Source: Thermodesulfobacteriota bacterium (lineage in GTDB: Bacteria; Desulfobacterota; SM23-61). From it: DNA of 17,078 nucleotides. The notes beneath the pieces were generated by a model. That model did no database searches, had not been told where the DNA came from, and worked only from the letters and a program-made list of their open reading frames with translations. Made by a program: the position numbers and the translations under genes. How positions within the stretch are numbered: position 1 is the first letter of the stretch; every line of letters begins with the position of its first letter. This document shows, one piece after another, positions 6,269-13,631 of this stretch. The stretch is from the NCBI GenBank assembly GCA_030018715.1, contig JASEHN010000014.1:1-17078 (forward strand), written 5' to 3'.

Positions 6269-7222
6269 ATGAACATATTAATAACTGGCGGCACCGGTTT
6301 TATTGGGGCTCAGGTGGCCAGGGTTTTAGCCGAACGTGGAGAACGCCCCATTATTTTTGATATCAACGACAGAAAAACCCCCTTGAAAGGTCTGGAAAGT
6401 AAAGTAACCATCGTGAGGGGAGATGTATCCAACTATTCTCATGTTTTCAATGTAGTGAAGCAATATGAAATTGATATAATCTATCACCTCGGTTCTATGC
6501 TTTCTGTCGCTTCCGATGCTGACCCATGGAGTGCTTTTCGGGTCAATGCCCAGGGCAGCTTTCATATATTGGAGGCAGCCAGGATCCTGGGAGTAAAACA
6601 GGTAATTTTTAGCAGTACTTTGGCGACCTATGGTCTGGATATTCGAGAAGAATTGATCGATGATTATACCTTGCAGCGTCCAACACTCTTCTATGGTTGC
6701 ACTAAGGTTTTCGTAGAATTGATGGGCCGGTTTTACAAAAGAAAGTTTGGTCTGGATTTCAGAGGAGTCCGTTATCCGGCCATCATCGGGCCGGGGGTCA
6801 AAACACCGGGAATCGCCCAATATTACTCGTGGGCCATTGAACAAGCCTTTAAAGAGAATCCCTTTAAAATCTGGGTGACTCCCGAAACCAGATGCGCGGC
6901 CATGTATTATAAAGATGCTGCCTTGAGTATTATCCAGTGCGGGGAAACACCCCGGAGTAGCATCAAAATGGGCGTCTATGTGTTGGGAGGAATGTTTCTT
7001 TCCGCTCAGGAGCTTGTAGACAACATCAAGAAATTTTTACCGGGTGCGCGGTTGGAATTTGTCCCGGATATGGAAAAGGTAGAAATCATCAAAGGGCTTT
7101 CGAAACCGGTTGATGCGCGGTGTGCCCGGGAGGAATTTGGTTGGGTGAATCAATATCCTATCGAAAGAACCATTGAAGATTTCGTAAAAGAGCTTAAGGA
7201 GAATCCGGAGATGTACGAATAA
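6269..7222 (+). CDS. Extended SDR: NAD-dependent epimerase/dehydratase or threonine-dehydrogenase-like
   Basis: The 317-residue protein is an extended short-chain dehydrogenase/reductase. It has GGTGFIG (7-13) for NAD binding, Asp31 after the second strand, YHLGS (72-76), SST (115-117) and the catalytic YGCTK with Tyr142 and Lys146. The segment FGLDFRGVRYPAIIGPG (160-176) resembles both sugar-nucleotide epimerases and SDR-type L-threonine 3-dehydrogenase. Its place at the end of a catabolic cluster, away from sugar-nucleotide genes, favours an alcohol- or hydroxy-acid-oxidising role, which is inference. The start follows an AAGGGGGGG SD. It lies 98 bases after the dehydrogenase, so it may be the last gene of the same transcript. 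Confidence 0.8.
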   Translation: MNILITGGTGFIGAQVARVLAERGERPIIFDINDRKTPLKGLESKVTIVRGDVSNYSHVFNVVKQYEIDIIYHLGSMLSVASDADPWSAFRVNAQGSFHILEAARILGVKQVIFSSTLATYGLDIREELIDDYTLQRPTLFYGCTKVFVELMGRFYKRKFGLDFRGVRYPAIIGPGVKTPGIAQYYSWAIEQAFKENPFKIWVTPETRCAAMYYKDAALSIIQCGETPRSSIKMGVYVLGGMFLSAQELVDNIKKFLPGARLEFVPDMEKVEIIKGLSKPVDARCAREEFGWVNQYPIERTIEDFVKELKENPEMYE

Positions 7223-7493
7223 AAAGACGCTTCGATCCTCCACAGTTTCCCCCTTTGGAAGATCAGGGTTATAATTTCATTGATTCCTAAAACAATAATA
7301 CCCCCCCTTTATCGGCCCCTACACCCATTCACCTAAGCCTTTGCGTGGATGAAATTGCCCGCATGATCTTAAGAATAAAGTGATCGACGGCCAGCAACCT
7401 CAATCTTGCCACCCCTCAGTTTTTAGTTAGGTCCCAGGCTCTGGCCCAGGGGCGCATAATAAACTGGGGGGGGTGGCGAGCAACCTTAATCTC
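7223..7493. other. Gene-free stretch with direct and inverted repeats
   Basis: No convincing coding region was found. It contains a direct repeat, AGCAACCTCAATC (7393-7405) and AGCAACCTTAATC (7479-7491), with 12 of 13 bases matching and the second copy abutting the -35 box. It also contains an imperfect inverted repeat, GCCACCCCTCAGTTT (about 7409-7423) against AAACTG, a G-run and TGGC (about 7461-7477). These could be regulator sites or a terminator remnant. Confidence 0.4.
7234..7264 (+). terminator. Weak hairpin after the SDR gene
   Basis: GATCCTCCA (7234-7242) pairs with TGGAAGATC (7256-7264) with one mismatch and a 13-base loop. It sits just after the SDR stop but lacks a T-run, so it is at best a weak or Rho-assisted end of the cluster. 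Confidence 0.25.
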
Positions 7494-7522
7494 TTGACAG
7501 CTCCCCCTCATTTATTTATCAT
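7494..7522 (+). promoter_or_regulatory. Near-consensus sigma-70 promoter
   Basis: TTGACA (7494-7499), a 17-base spacer and TATCAT (7517-7522, 5 of 6 to TATAAT) form the best promoter in the window. Transcription would start around 7529-7530, leaving a leader of about 40 bases before the ATG at 7570. It should drive the small protein, alcohol dehydrogenase, selA and HNH genes. Confidence 0.75.
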
Positions 7523-7569
7523 AAAATGGCTTGGGTGGCCGGGCAGCTCTTTCCAAGGAGGGGGGAAAA

Positions 7570-7830
7570 ATGCAGAACAAAAAAAAGAAGGTGAAGCAGG
7601 AATTCCGCAAAGTGAAGGTCTGGGTGAAGACAGGGGTTTCGACTTACACCGGCACCATCTATCTTCCAGCCAATCGTACCCGGTTCTCGGACGTCATTAA
7701 CGACGCAAGGAAATTCCTCAGCATGACGGATGTAGAATCGAAGGATTTTGCCCAGCCCAAATCTTTTTTGGCCATCAACAAAAACCTCATCGAACTGCTG
7801 GAGATACTGGAACCCGATAAGGGAGAATAA
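7570..7830 (+). CDS. Small basic conserved-type protein of unknown function
   Basis: The 86-residue product starts with a lysine-rich segment (KKKKVKQ, 4-10), followed by a beta-rich part, VKVWVKTGVSTYTGTIYLP (15-33), and a second strand-like part around SFLAINKNLIELLEIL (65-80). The layout resembles small Desulfobacterota proteins with an SH3- or PilZ-like barrel (DUF6812-type), but that is recollection of pattern only. ATG 7570 is chosen because AAGGAGGGGGG lies just upstream and the alternative TTG 7531 would begin at the predicted transcription start. It is first in the operon, two bases ahead of the alcohol dehydrogenase gene, so it is strongly expressed and translationally close to it. 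No signal peptide or membrane segment. Confidence 0.75.
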   Translation: MQNKKKKVKQEFRKVKVWVKTGVSTYTGTIYLPANRTRFSDVINDARKFLSMTDVESKDFAQPKSFLAINKNLIELLEILEPDKGE

Positions 7831-7832
7831 AC

Positions 7833-8999
7833 GTGAGCTACAAGGACCGCCTTAATTTCAATTTTCATATCCCCACCAGGATTGTCTTCGGTGAGGGCGC
7901 GCTCAAGGAAACAGTTAAAGAAATGGATAGTCTGGGGATGCGCCAAGCCCTGGTGGTCACGGATGTAACGCTCAAAGATACTCCGATGGTTAAGTCTCTA
8001 TTGGATCACTTGGGCAATAAGGCAGCTTCGCTCTACGCCGAAGCCATCCCGGATTCTTCCATCGAGGTGGTCAACCGGGGAGCCCAGATTTTCCGCGAGG
8101 CCCGCGCCGACGGGCTGATCTCCATCGGTGGGGGTTCCACCATGGACACAACCAAGGCCATCGGCGTATTAGCCAAAAAAGGGAAGAATGACTTAAAAGA
8201 ATTTCTGGGGTTTTCTAAAGTCGGCGAACCGATCGTTCCCCATATCGCCATCCCCACAACTTCGGGTACAGCCAGTGAAGTTACCATGTTCGCCACTATC
8301 AAAGACCACGAGAATAAAATAAAAAACCTGATGTCCGATCCTTTTCTCATTCCTCGCGTAGCTATCCTCGATCCTTTGCTCACGGTCGGCCTTCCTCCCG
8401 TGATGACCGCTGCCACGGGAATGGATGCCATGTCCCATGCGGTCGAGAGTTTTCATGCCCGGGGCTATGAACCCATCGCTGATGGTCTTGCCCAGCAAGC
8501 CATCCGCTTGATAGTTCAGTACCTTCCCCGCTGCCTGGAAAAAGGGGATGATGTCGAGGCTCGGGGCATGCAAGCCATTGCTTCCACTATGGCCGGAATG
8601 GCTTTCCAGAATGCTCTGGTAGGTTGCGTGCACGGCATGGCCCACGCTCTGGGAGGCATGTATGGACTCCATCACGGGCTGGCCAACGCCATCCTGCTTT
8701 CTCATGGAATACGGTTCAATATGCCGGTCAGTGCTCACCGTTACCGGCAGGTAGGCGAAGCCTTAGGCCTGGACCCCGGAGGAAAGAACGATGCCGAAAT
8801 CGGGGAGATGGTAGCCGGGGCTATCGAAAACTTCGCCAGGCAGCTTGGGCTTCCGCAAAGACTTTCCCAGGTGAATATTCCCAAGGACAACCTGGGAGAA
8901 GTGGCTAAGCTGGCTGTGGTTGACCCGGGTATGCGTTCCAACATCCGCAAAGTCACTGACCCCCAGGAAATCACTGCCGTCCTGCTGGCTGCCTGGTAA
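7833..8999 (+). CDS. Iron-containing (group III) alcohol dehydrogenase
   Basis: The enzyme interconverts a primary alcohol, diol or hydroxy acid and its carbonyl with NAD(P). The 388-residue protein shows the family order: TRIVFGEGAL (15-24), GGGSTMDTTK (99-108) for dinucleotide binding, PTTSGTASE (141-149), and four metal ligands inferred as Asp198 (GMDAMSH), His202, His267 (CVHGMAH) and His281 (LHHG). The start is GTG, with a GGGAG upstream inside the end of the preceding gene and only two bases after its stop. The usual substrate cannot be told: butanol, 1,3-propanediol, lactaldehyde and 4-hydroxybutyrate dehydrogenases all share this scaffold. The next gene, selA, follows within 13 bases, so the three genes are probably one transcript. 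Confidence 0.92.
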   Translation: MSYKDRLNFNFHIPTRIVFGEGALKETVKEMDSLGMRQALVVTDVTLKDTPMVKSLLDHLGNKAASLYAEAIPDSSIEVVNRGAQIFREARADGLISIGGGSTMDTTKAIGVLAKKGKNDLKEFLGFSKVGEPIVPHIAIPTTSGTASEVTMFATIKDHENKIKNLMSDPFLIPRVAILDPLLTVGLPPVMTAATGMDAMSHAVESFHARGYEPIADGLAQQAIRLIVQYLPRCLEKGDDVEARGMQAIASTMAGMAFQNALVGCVHGMAHALGGMYGLHHGLANAILLSHGIRFNMPVSAHRYRQVGEALGLDPGGKNDAEIGEMVAGAIENFARQLGLPQRLSQVNIPKDNLGEVAKLAVVDPGMRSNIRKVTDPQEITAVLLAAW

Positions 9000-9012
9000 G
9001 CGCCAAAGAATT

Positions 9013-10431
9013 ATGGAACCTGAGGATAGACAACGCTACTTAAAAGACCTTCCCGCGGTTGACGAACTTCTGCGCCATCCCCAAATTCAATCTCACTTAA
9101 AAATTTTTTCCAGGGAGTGGATCATTGGATCCATCCGCAGAACACTGGACAAGAAGCGTCAGGCCATCCTGAAAAGTAAGGATCCACAGGAGGCCGCCTC
9201 AGTCAGTCTGGTCTCGGAGGAATTGCTCGCTGCCGTGGAGGAAGAAATAAGTAAGGCCTCCCGTCCTTCCCTCCGCCGGGTGATCAATGCCACGGGCGTG
9301 GTCTTGCATACGAACCTGGGCAGGGCTCCTCTGGCAGCGGAAGTTTGTAAGCGCCTCTCAGAGATTGCCGGCGGGTATTCCAACCTGGAGTTCGATCTGG
9401 TCTCGGGCGAGCGCGGCTCACGGTATGAGCATGTGGAAGAAATCCTCCGCCAGCTTTCCGGCGCGGAATCGGCCATGGTGGTTAATAACAACGCCGGAGC
9501 TGTCCTGTTAGCTCTGAACAGCCTGGCCGAAGGAAAAGAAGTAATTGTTTCGCGGGGTCAATTGGTGGAGATTGGCGGCTCTTTCCGCATTCCGGACGTG
9601 ATGAAAAAAAGCGGGGCTCGATTAGCTGAAGTAGGAACCACCAACCGCACCCGCCTTGAGGATTATGAACGAGCCATCAACCAGGAGACGGCCCTGTTAC
9701 TCAAAGTGCATACCAGCAACTTTCGCATCCTGGGTTTTACGGCCGAGGTTTCTTTGAAGGACTTGGTCGCTTTGGGCCGGGCCAAAGGCTTGCCAGTGAT
9801 GGAAGACCTGGGAAGCGGATGCTTCGTGGATCTCTCCCAGTACGGGATGGAAAAGGAGCCAACGGTCCAAGACGCTATAGAGGCCGGGGCGGGCATAATC
9901 ACCTTCAGTGGAGATAAACTATTGGGTGGGCCCCAAGCGGGGATAATTCTGGGGCAAGAAAAATACCTTGATATAATAAAAAAGAATCCATTAACTCGAG
10001 CCTTGAGGATCGACAAGCTCACTCTGGCCGGGCTGGAATATACTCTCCGCTTATATTTCAACAAAGCCTCGGCCATCGAAAAAATTCCGGTTATGCGCAT
10101 GCTTTCCTGTCCGGCAGAAAAATTAAAACGCCGGGTCATGCGTCTCCAGCGCAAGTTAACCGGGGACCTGTCCCATGTCTGCCAGGTGAACCTAAGGAAA
10201 GAAATCTCCCAGGTGGGGGGGGGAGCCTTGCCTTTGCAGGGTCTGCCCACGCAGGTTATTGCCCTTCGCCCCCTGAAAATATCCGCAGCCACCATGGAGG
10301 AACGATTGAGAAAGCTCAACCCGGCGGTGATTGCCCGCGTGCAAGAAGGGGAGATTCTCCTGGACTTGAGGGCAGTGGCCGAAAGCGAGGAAAGGGAACT
10401 GGTCGAAGGATTGCGCCAGGTTTTGAAATAA
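9013..10431 (+). CDS. selA: L-seryl-tRNA(Sec) selenium transferase
   Basis: SelA converts seryl-tRNA(Sec) to selenocysteinyl-tRNA with selenophosphate, using PLP. The 472-residue product is close to the family length (about 460). It has the N-terminal segment PAVDELLRHP (14-23), INATGVVLHTNLGRAPL (91-107), a glycine-rich SGERGSRYEH segment (131-140), VEDLGSG-type residues (264-269) and FSGDKLLGGPQAG (298-310), with Lys302 the PLP lysine. The frame extends upstream to 8920, but that would overlap the alcohol dehydrogenase end and add unrelated residues, so ATG 9013 is used although its SD is weak, possibly relying on coupling. The usual partner selB is not next to it. Presence implies the genome makes selenoproteins. 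Confidence 0.96.
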   Translation: MEPEDRQRYLKDLPAVDELLRHPQIQSHLKIFSREWIIGSIRRTLDKKRQAILKSKDPQEAASVSLVSEELLAAVEEEISKASRPSLRRVINATGVVLHTNLGRAPLAAEVCKRLSEIAGGYSNLEFDLVSGERGSRYEHVEEILRQLSGAESAMVVNNNAGAVLLALNSLAEGKEVIVSRGQLVEIGGSFRIPDVMKKSGARLAEVGTTNRTRLEDYERAINQETALLLKVHTSNFRILGFTAEVSLKDLVALGRAKGLPVMEDLGSGCFVDLSQYGMEKEPTVQDAIEAGAGIITFSGDKLLGGPQAGIILGQEKYLDIIKKNPLTRALRIDKLTLAGLEYTLRLYFNKASAIEKIPVMRMLSCPAEKLKRRVMRLQRKLTGDLSHVCQVNLRKEISQVGGGALPLQGLPTQVIALRPLKISAATMEERLRKLNPAVIARVQEGEILLDLRAVAESEERELVEGLRQVLK

Positions 10432-10441
10432 GAGGTTGCCC

Positions 10442-11044
10442 ATGATCCATTCCAACGTTTTAGTCCTGAATAAATCATTTTTACCCGTGCAGATCACCAC
10501 TGTTCGCCGGGCTTTTTGCCTGTTTTACGGCGGGATTGCCAAAGCGGTGAATGCCCAGTATGAAACCTTTGACTATGAAAGCTGGCGCCGGCTAAGTATT
10601 GAGCTAAACGATGAAACGATCGGCCTGGTCGATCGAGTCATCAAGGTACCCCGGGTGATTCTGCTTATTGCTTATGATCGGGTTCCCAAACGCCGTGTCC
10701 GTTTCAGCCGCCACAATATTTTTTCCCGGGACAAGAACACCTGCCAGTATTGCGGAAAGAAATTCTCCCACAGCGAACTCAACCTTGACCATATCACCCC
10801 CCGCTCCCAGGGCGGGACCTCCAGGTGGGAGAACGTAGTCTGTAGCTGCCACCAATGCAACCGAAAAAAAGGCGGGAAGACCCCGGAGCAAGCCAGAATG
10901 AAGCTGATCATGCAGCCCAAGAGACCTGCTTGGACCCCACCCCTCAACGTATCCCTTCAGGAAGTCATGCGCAAAGAATGGGTTCCTTTTCTGGACTTCA
11001 TGGTGGACGTTTCTTACTGGAATACGGAGTTACTGGAAGAATAA
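10442..11044 (+). CDS. HNH endonuclease-family protein
   Basis: The 200-residue protein carries a C-terminal HNH zinc-finger nuclease domain. The CQYC knuckle (101-104) and the CHQC knuckle (136-139) should bind structural zinc. LDHITPRSQGG (115-125) supplies the catalytic Asp116-His117, and Asn131 and Asn140 complete the motif. The N-terminal 90 residues, including RVILLIAYDRVPKRRVRFSR (71-90), are not a domain I can name. ATG 10442 has AGAGGT at 5 bases; TTG 10436 is in frame but less likely. It lies only 10 bases after selA and shares its strand and likely transcript. No phage, intron or restriction-modification gene adjoins it. A housekeeping RNA- or DNA-processing role is possible but unproven. 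Confidence 0.85.
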   Translation: MIHSNVLVLNKSFLPVQITTVRRAFCLFYGGIAKAVNAQYETFDYESWRRLSIELNDETIGLVDRVIKVPRVILLIAYDRVPKRRVRFSRHNIFSRDKNTCQYCGKKFSHSELNLDHITPRSQGGTSRWENVVCSCHQCNRKKGGKTPEQARMKLIMQPKRPAWTPPLNVSLQEVMRKEWVPFLDFMVDVSYWNTELLEE

Positions 11045-11052
11045 ACTCCTTG

Positions 11053-11135
11053 CTAAATGCGGAATGCCGAGTGCGGAATGCGGAATTTCCATTGCCAAGT
11101 TCATTCCGCATTCACCATTCCGAACTCCGCATTAG
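11053..11135. repeat. Palindromic intergenic repeat (GCGGAAT-rich)
   Basis: The left arm (11053-11087) is built from repeated GCGGAATGC-type units. The right arm (11102-11135) contains their reverse complements, CATTCCGCATTC and GAACTCCGCATTA. The arms are imperfect and joined by about 14 bases. It fills the gap between the HNH and methyltransferase genes and ends within the latter's SD region. It has the look of a dispersed REP-like or MITE-like element. Confidence 0.6.
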
Positions 11136-11139
11136 GAAG

Positions 11140-11937
11140 ATGATCACTTCCAAAGGAAACCTCAGAATAAAAGAAATTCGTCTGCTCAAACATGCCAAAC
11201 ACCGGCATGCCCGCGGAGAATACTTCATCGAAGGGGTGCGGCTGGTGGAAGAGGCCTTGAACCAATCAGGCCAGATTAGTAAGATCGCCTATAGCCCGCG
11301 ACTGGAGAAAATCGCCCGCGGGGTCGAGCTACTCTCCGTGGCCCGGAGAAAGATTCCTGATGCAGAATGGCTCTACGTCAATGATGAAGTGATGGGCAGT
11401 ATCTGCGACACCCAAAGCCATCAAGGAATTTTGGCCATTTTAAAGATGAAGGAAGGAAGCTTCGAAGAAATCTGCCAGAGGGAAGGAATCATCATCCTTC
11501 TTGCGGGACTCCAGGACCCGGGGAACCTGGGGACGATCATCAGGGTGGCCGAGGCTGGAGCAGTCGCTGGAGTGATTTTAAGCAAAGACGCCATCAACCC
11601 TTACAACCCAAAGGTGGTGCGTGCTTCCATGGGCAGTTTCTTTCGGGTGCCTTTTCTGCCTGATCAAGATGTGCAGGATTGCCTGAAAAAGCTGCGTTCC
11701 CGGGGCTGCCGCATTTTAGCCACTGCCGTTCATGGCGGGCCTTCATTCTGGGAGGTTGATTTTTCCAAGCCTACGGCCGTGCTTTTCGGCCAGGAAGGTG
11801 CAGGATTACCCTCCCATTTGCTCGAGGGGGCTGATGGATTGTTGACCATTCCCATGACACCAGGCGTTGACTCCTTGAATGTGGCCATGGCTGCTTCATT
11901 GATAATTTATGAAGCCATGCGCCAGAAAAAAAGTTGA
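11140..11937 (+). CDS. SpoU/TrmH-family RNA 2'-O-methyltransferase
   Basis: It transfers a methyl group from S-adenosylmethionine to a ribose 2'-OH in rRNA or tRNA through the knotted SPOUT fold. The 265-residue protein has an N-terminal substrate-binding part with RHARGEYFIEGVRLVEEAL (22-40), as in RlmB/TsnR-type enzymes. It then has motif 1 LQDPGNLGTIIRVAEA (124-139, Asn129 and Arg135), motif 2 VLFGQEGAGL (214-223, Glu219) and motif 3 IPMTPGVDSLNVAMAAS (237-253, Ser245 and Asn247). The frame is open upstream to 10855, but that part is read from the HNH gene and the repeat, so ATG 11140 is used with AGGAAG very close in front. The target nucleotide is unknown. Confidence 0.88.
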   Translation: MITSKGNLRIKEIRLLKHAKHRHARGEYFIEGVRLVEEALNQSGQISKIAYSPRLEKIARGVELLSVARRKIPDAEWLYVNDEVMGSICDTQSHQGILAILKMKEGSFEEICQREGIIILLAGLQDPGNLGTIIRVAEAGAVAGVILSKDAINPYNPKVVRASMGSFFRVPFLPDQDVQDCLKKLRSRGCRILATAVHGGPSFWEVDFSKPTAVLFGQEGAGLPSHLLEGADGLLTIPMTPGVDSLNVAMAASLIIYEAMRQKKS

Positions 11938-11963
11938 CAGGCAACCTGATTTATGGCTAAATG
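11934..11963 (+). promoter_or_regulatory. Possible promoter for the second TRAP operon
   Basis: A perfect TTGACA (11934-11939) overlaps the methyltransferase stop codon. No good -10 box follows: CTAAAT (11957-11962) or TAAATG (11958-11963) are only 3 of 6 matches at 17-18 bases. The following 60-base leader is gene-free. Confidence 0.35.
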
Positions 11964-12026
11964 CGTCCAGAAGTGAAAACAAAATAAACCAGGCCTCTGT
12001 ATGGCCGGGAAAAGCGGAGGTGTGAC

Positions 12027-13064
12027 ATGCAAAAAAGATTAGTCAGCGTAATTCTAATCGGTTTTTTAATGGTCTTAACGGCGGGCGCTGCCCTGGCCCA
12101 ACCACCTGCGGCCGGAAAGGTGATCAAATGGAAATTCCAGTCCCACTGGCCGGCGGCCAGCGCATCTTTCAAGCCGCTGAAGGATTTTTTTGATCATAAA
12201 CTAACCAAGCTAACCGATGGACGGCTGCAGATTACGCTCTATCCAGCCGCGGCTTTGGTTCCCACCAAGGAAATATTCGATTCCACCCGCAGAGGAACGG
12301 TCGATGGGGCAACGGCCAGCCCGGCCTACTGGATGACTATCATTCCCCTGGCTGCGGTAGCGGCCAATTGCCCGATGACCTTCCGGGAAGCCAAGGAGGG
12401 CCTGCATTTTCATCTCAATTTAGGTTTTGAAGAGATGCTGAAGGCGGCTCACGCCAAGCACAACTTTCTTTATTATACGGAGAAGGTTTATCCCACAGCT
12501 ATGATTGGGAAAAAACCCATCACCAAGATTGAGGACTTTAAAGGATACAAGGTTCGTTCTTCCGGGGCCATCGCCGATATGTTGAGAGATTTGGGGGCTG
12601 CTCCCAGCTTGATTCCCGGGGAAGAGCTTTATTTAGCCCTGCAAACCGGCGTCGTGGATGGAGCGCACTGGGGAGCAGCGCTCGGAGCGCTGACCATGAA
12701 ACTCTGCGAGGTGGCCAAATACTACATCCAGCCCGACCTGGCCATGGCCGGCACCGACGTGATCATCATCAATAAAGACGCCTTTGATGCTCTGCCCAAA
12801 GATCTGCAGGCGACGCTCGACGCGGCCTTGAAAGAGAGGGTCACTCATCGGACGCTCGAGTACATAACGGATGAGATCAAGGCTCTGGATACCATGAAGA
12901 AAGATTATAAAGTCGTGGTTTCCGCCCTGCCCCCCGCAGACCAGAAAAAAATGATGGTGGCGGCTATGAAGCAGTGGGATAAGGTGGCGGCCAAGGATGC
13001 TGAGGCGGCCAAGGCTGTGGGCATGCTCAAGGATTATCTTAAAAAGCTTGGGCACATCGATTGA
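12027..13064 (+). CDS. dctP: TRAP transporter substrate-binding protein, DctP family (system 2)
   Basis: This is the periplasmic ligand-capturing protein for the second TRAP importer. The 345-residue product has a classic signal peptide with likely cleavage after ALA at residue 24. Family marks are DGRLQITLYPAAALVP (64-79), the IEDFKGYKVRSSG segment with ligand arginine Arg177, and LALQTGVVDGAHWG (203-216), where Trp215 sits in the expected ligand wall. GGAGGTG lies close upstream of ATG 12027. It differs clearly from the first DctP of the window in the ligand-pocket segments, so a different substrate is likely. The gap to dctQ is 60 bases and holds only a strong SD and a weak GCGC stem. No enzyme gene nearby hints at the ligand. 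Confidence 0.94.
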   Translation: MQKRLVSVILIGFLMVLTAGAALAQPPAAGKVIKWKFQSHWPAASASFKPLKDFFDHKLTKLTDGRLQITLYPAAALVPTKEIFDSTRRGTVDGATASPAYWMTIIPLAAVAANCPMTFREAKEGLHFHLNLGFEEMLKAAHAKHNFLYYTEKVYPTAMIGKKPITKIEDFKGYKVRSSGAIADMLRDLGAAPSLIPGEELYLALQTGVVDGAHWGAALGALTMKLCEVAKYYIQPDLAMAGTDVIIINKDAFDALPKDLQATLDAALKERVTHRTLEYITDEIKALDTMKKDYKVVVSALPPADQKKMMVAAMKQWDKVAAKDAEAAKAVGMLKDYLKKLGHID

Positions 13065-13124
13065 TCGAATCCTGAAGAAAGAGGGGGTACTGTTTCATTT
13101 CGCGCCCGGGAGGTTAAAGCGCAG

Positions 13125-13631
13125 ATGGATAAGTTTTTGAAAACGATCGACCGGATCAACGAGAACATAGGCAAAGCAGTCAGCTATTTGATTCTCTTTC
13201 TGGTGGGCGTGATCCTTTACGAGATCTTTGTCCGCTACCTGTTAAATAACCCGACTATCTGGGCCCACGAGACTTCCCAGATGATCTATGGGGCCTACGT
13301 CATTCTCCTGGGAGGTTATGTCCTGCAGCGCGGAGGACATGTGAACGTGGATATTCTCTTCAACCGCTTCAAACCCCGCACCCGGGCGATCATAAATCTC
13401 TTCACCTGGCTCCTCTTCTTCTACTTCTGCGGGATGCTTTTTTTGAAGGGAGGGGAGATGGCCTGGGATTCCTTCAAGCTGCGGGAGACCGAGCCCACGA
13501 CCTTTGGCCCTCCGGTTTACCCCATTAAAATGATGATCCCTCTGGGCGCCCTCCTCATCCTGCTGCAGGGCCTGGCCAAGTTCATCCGGGATTTTAACCT
13601 GGCCATTACCGGCAAGGAGGAGGCGCCATGA
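13125..13631 (+). CDS. dctQ: TRAP transporter small permease, DctQ family (system 2)
   Basis: This is the small membrane subunit of the second importer, forming the permease with DctM. The 168-residue protein has four hydrophobic segments at about 17-38, 52-68, 88-108 and 133-152, and the signature GGHVNVDILFNRFKPRTRA (70-88). Its length and layout equal those of the first DctQ, with shared features such as GPPVYPIK/KPPVYPFK before the last helix, so the two systems are paralogous. GGGAGGT lies 10 bases upstream of the ATG. Its stop codon overlaps the dctM start (ATGA), indicating translational coupling. It is in the same frame as dctP2, with only the dctP2 TGA between them. Confidence 0.92.
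   Translation: MDKFLKTIDRINENIGKAVSYLILFLVGVILYEIFVRYLLNNPTIWAHETSQMIYGAYVILLGGYVLQRGGHVNVDILFNRFKPRTRAIINLFTWLLFFYFCGMLFLKGGEMAWDSFKLRETEPTTFGPPVYPIKMMIPLGALLILLQGLAKFIRDFNLAITGKEEAP

Noticed and set aside
8920..9012. Upstream extension of selA to an ATG at 8920
   Set aside because: It overlaps the alcohol dehydrogenase C-terminus and adds 31 residues unlike SelA N-termini.
9663..10478. Minus-strand 271-residue frame opposite selA
   Set aside because: Antisense to selA with intact PLP motif; composition is typical of a shadow frame and no promoter or SD supports it.
10855..11139. Upstream extension of the RNA methyltransferase
   Set aside because: The extra 95 residues are read out of frame from the HNH gene and through the palindromic repeat.
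13062..13127. In-frame TGA between dctP2 and dctQ2, a possible selenocysteine read-through given selA nearby
   Set aside because: dctQ2 has its own strong SD and ATG, the dctP2 length is normal, and no SECIS-like hairpin is evident after the TGA; the shared frame is a coincidence.
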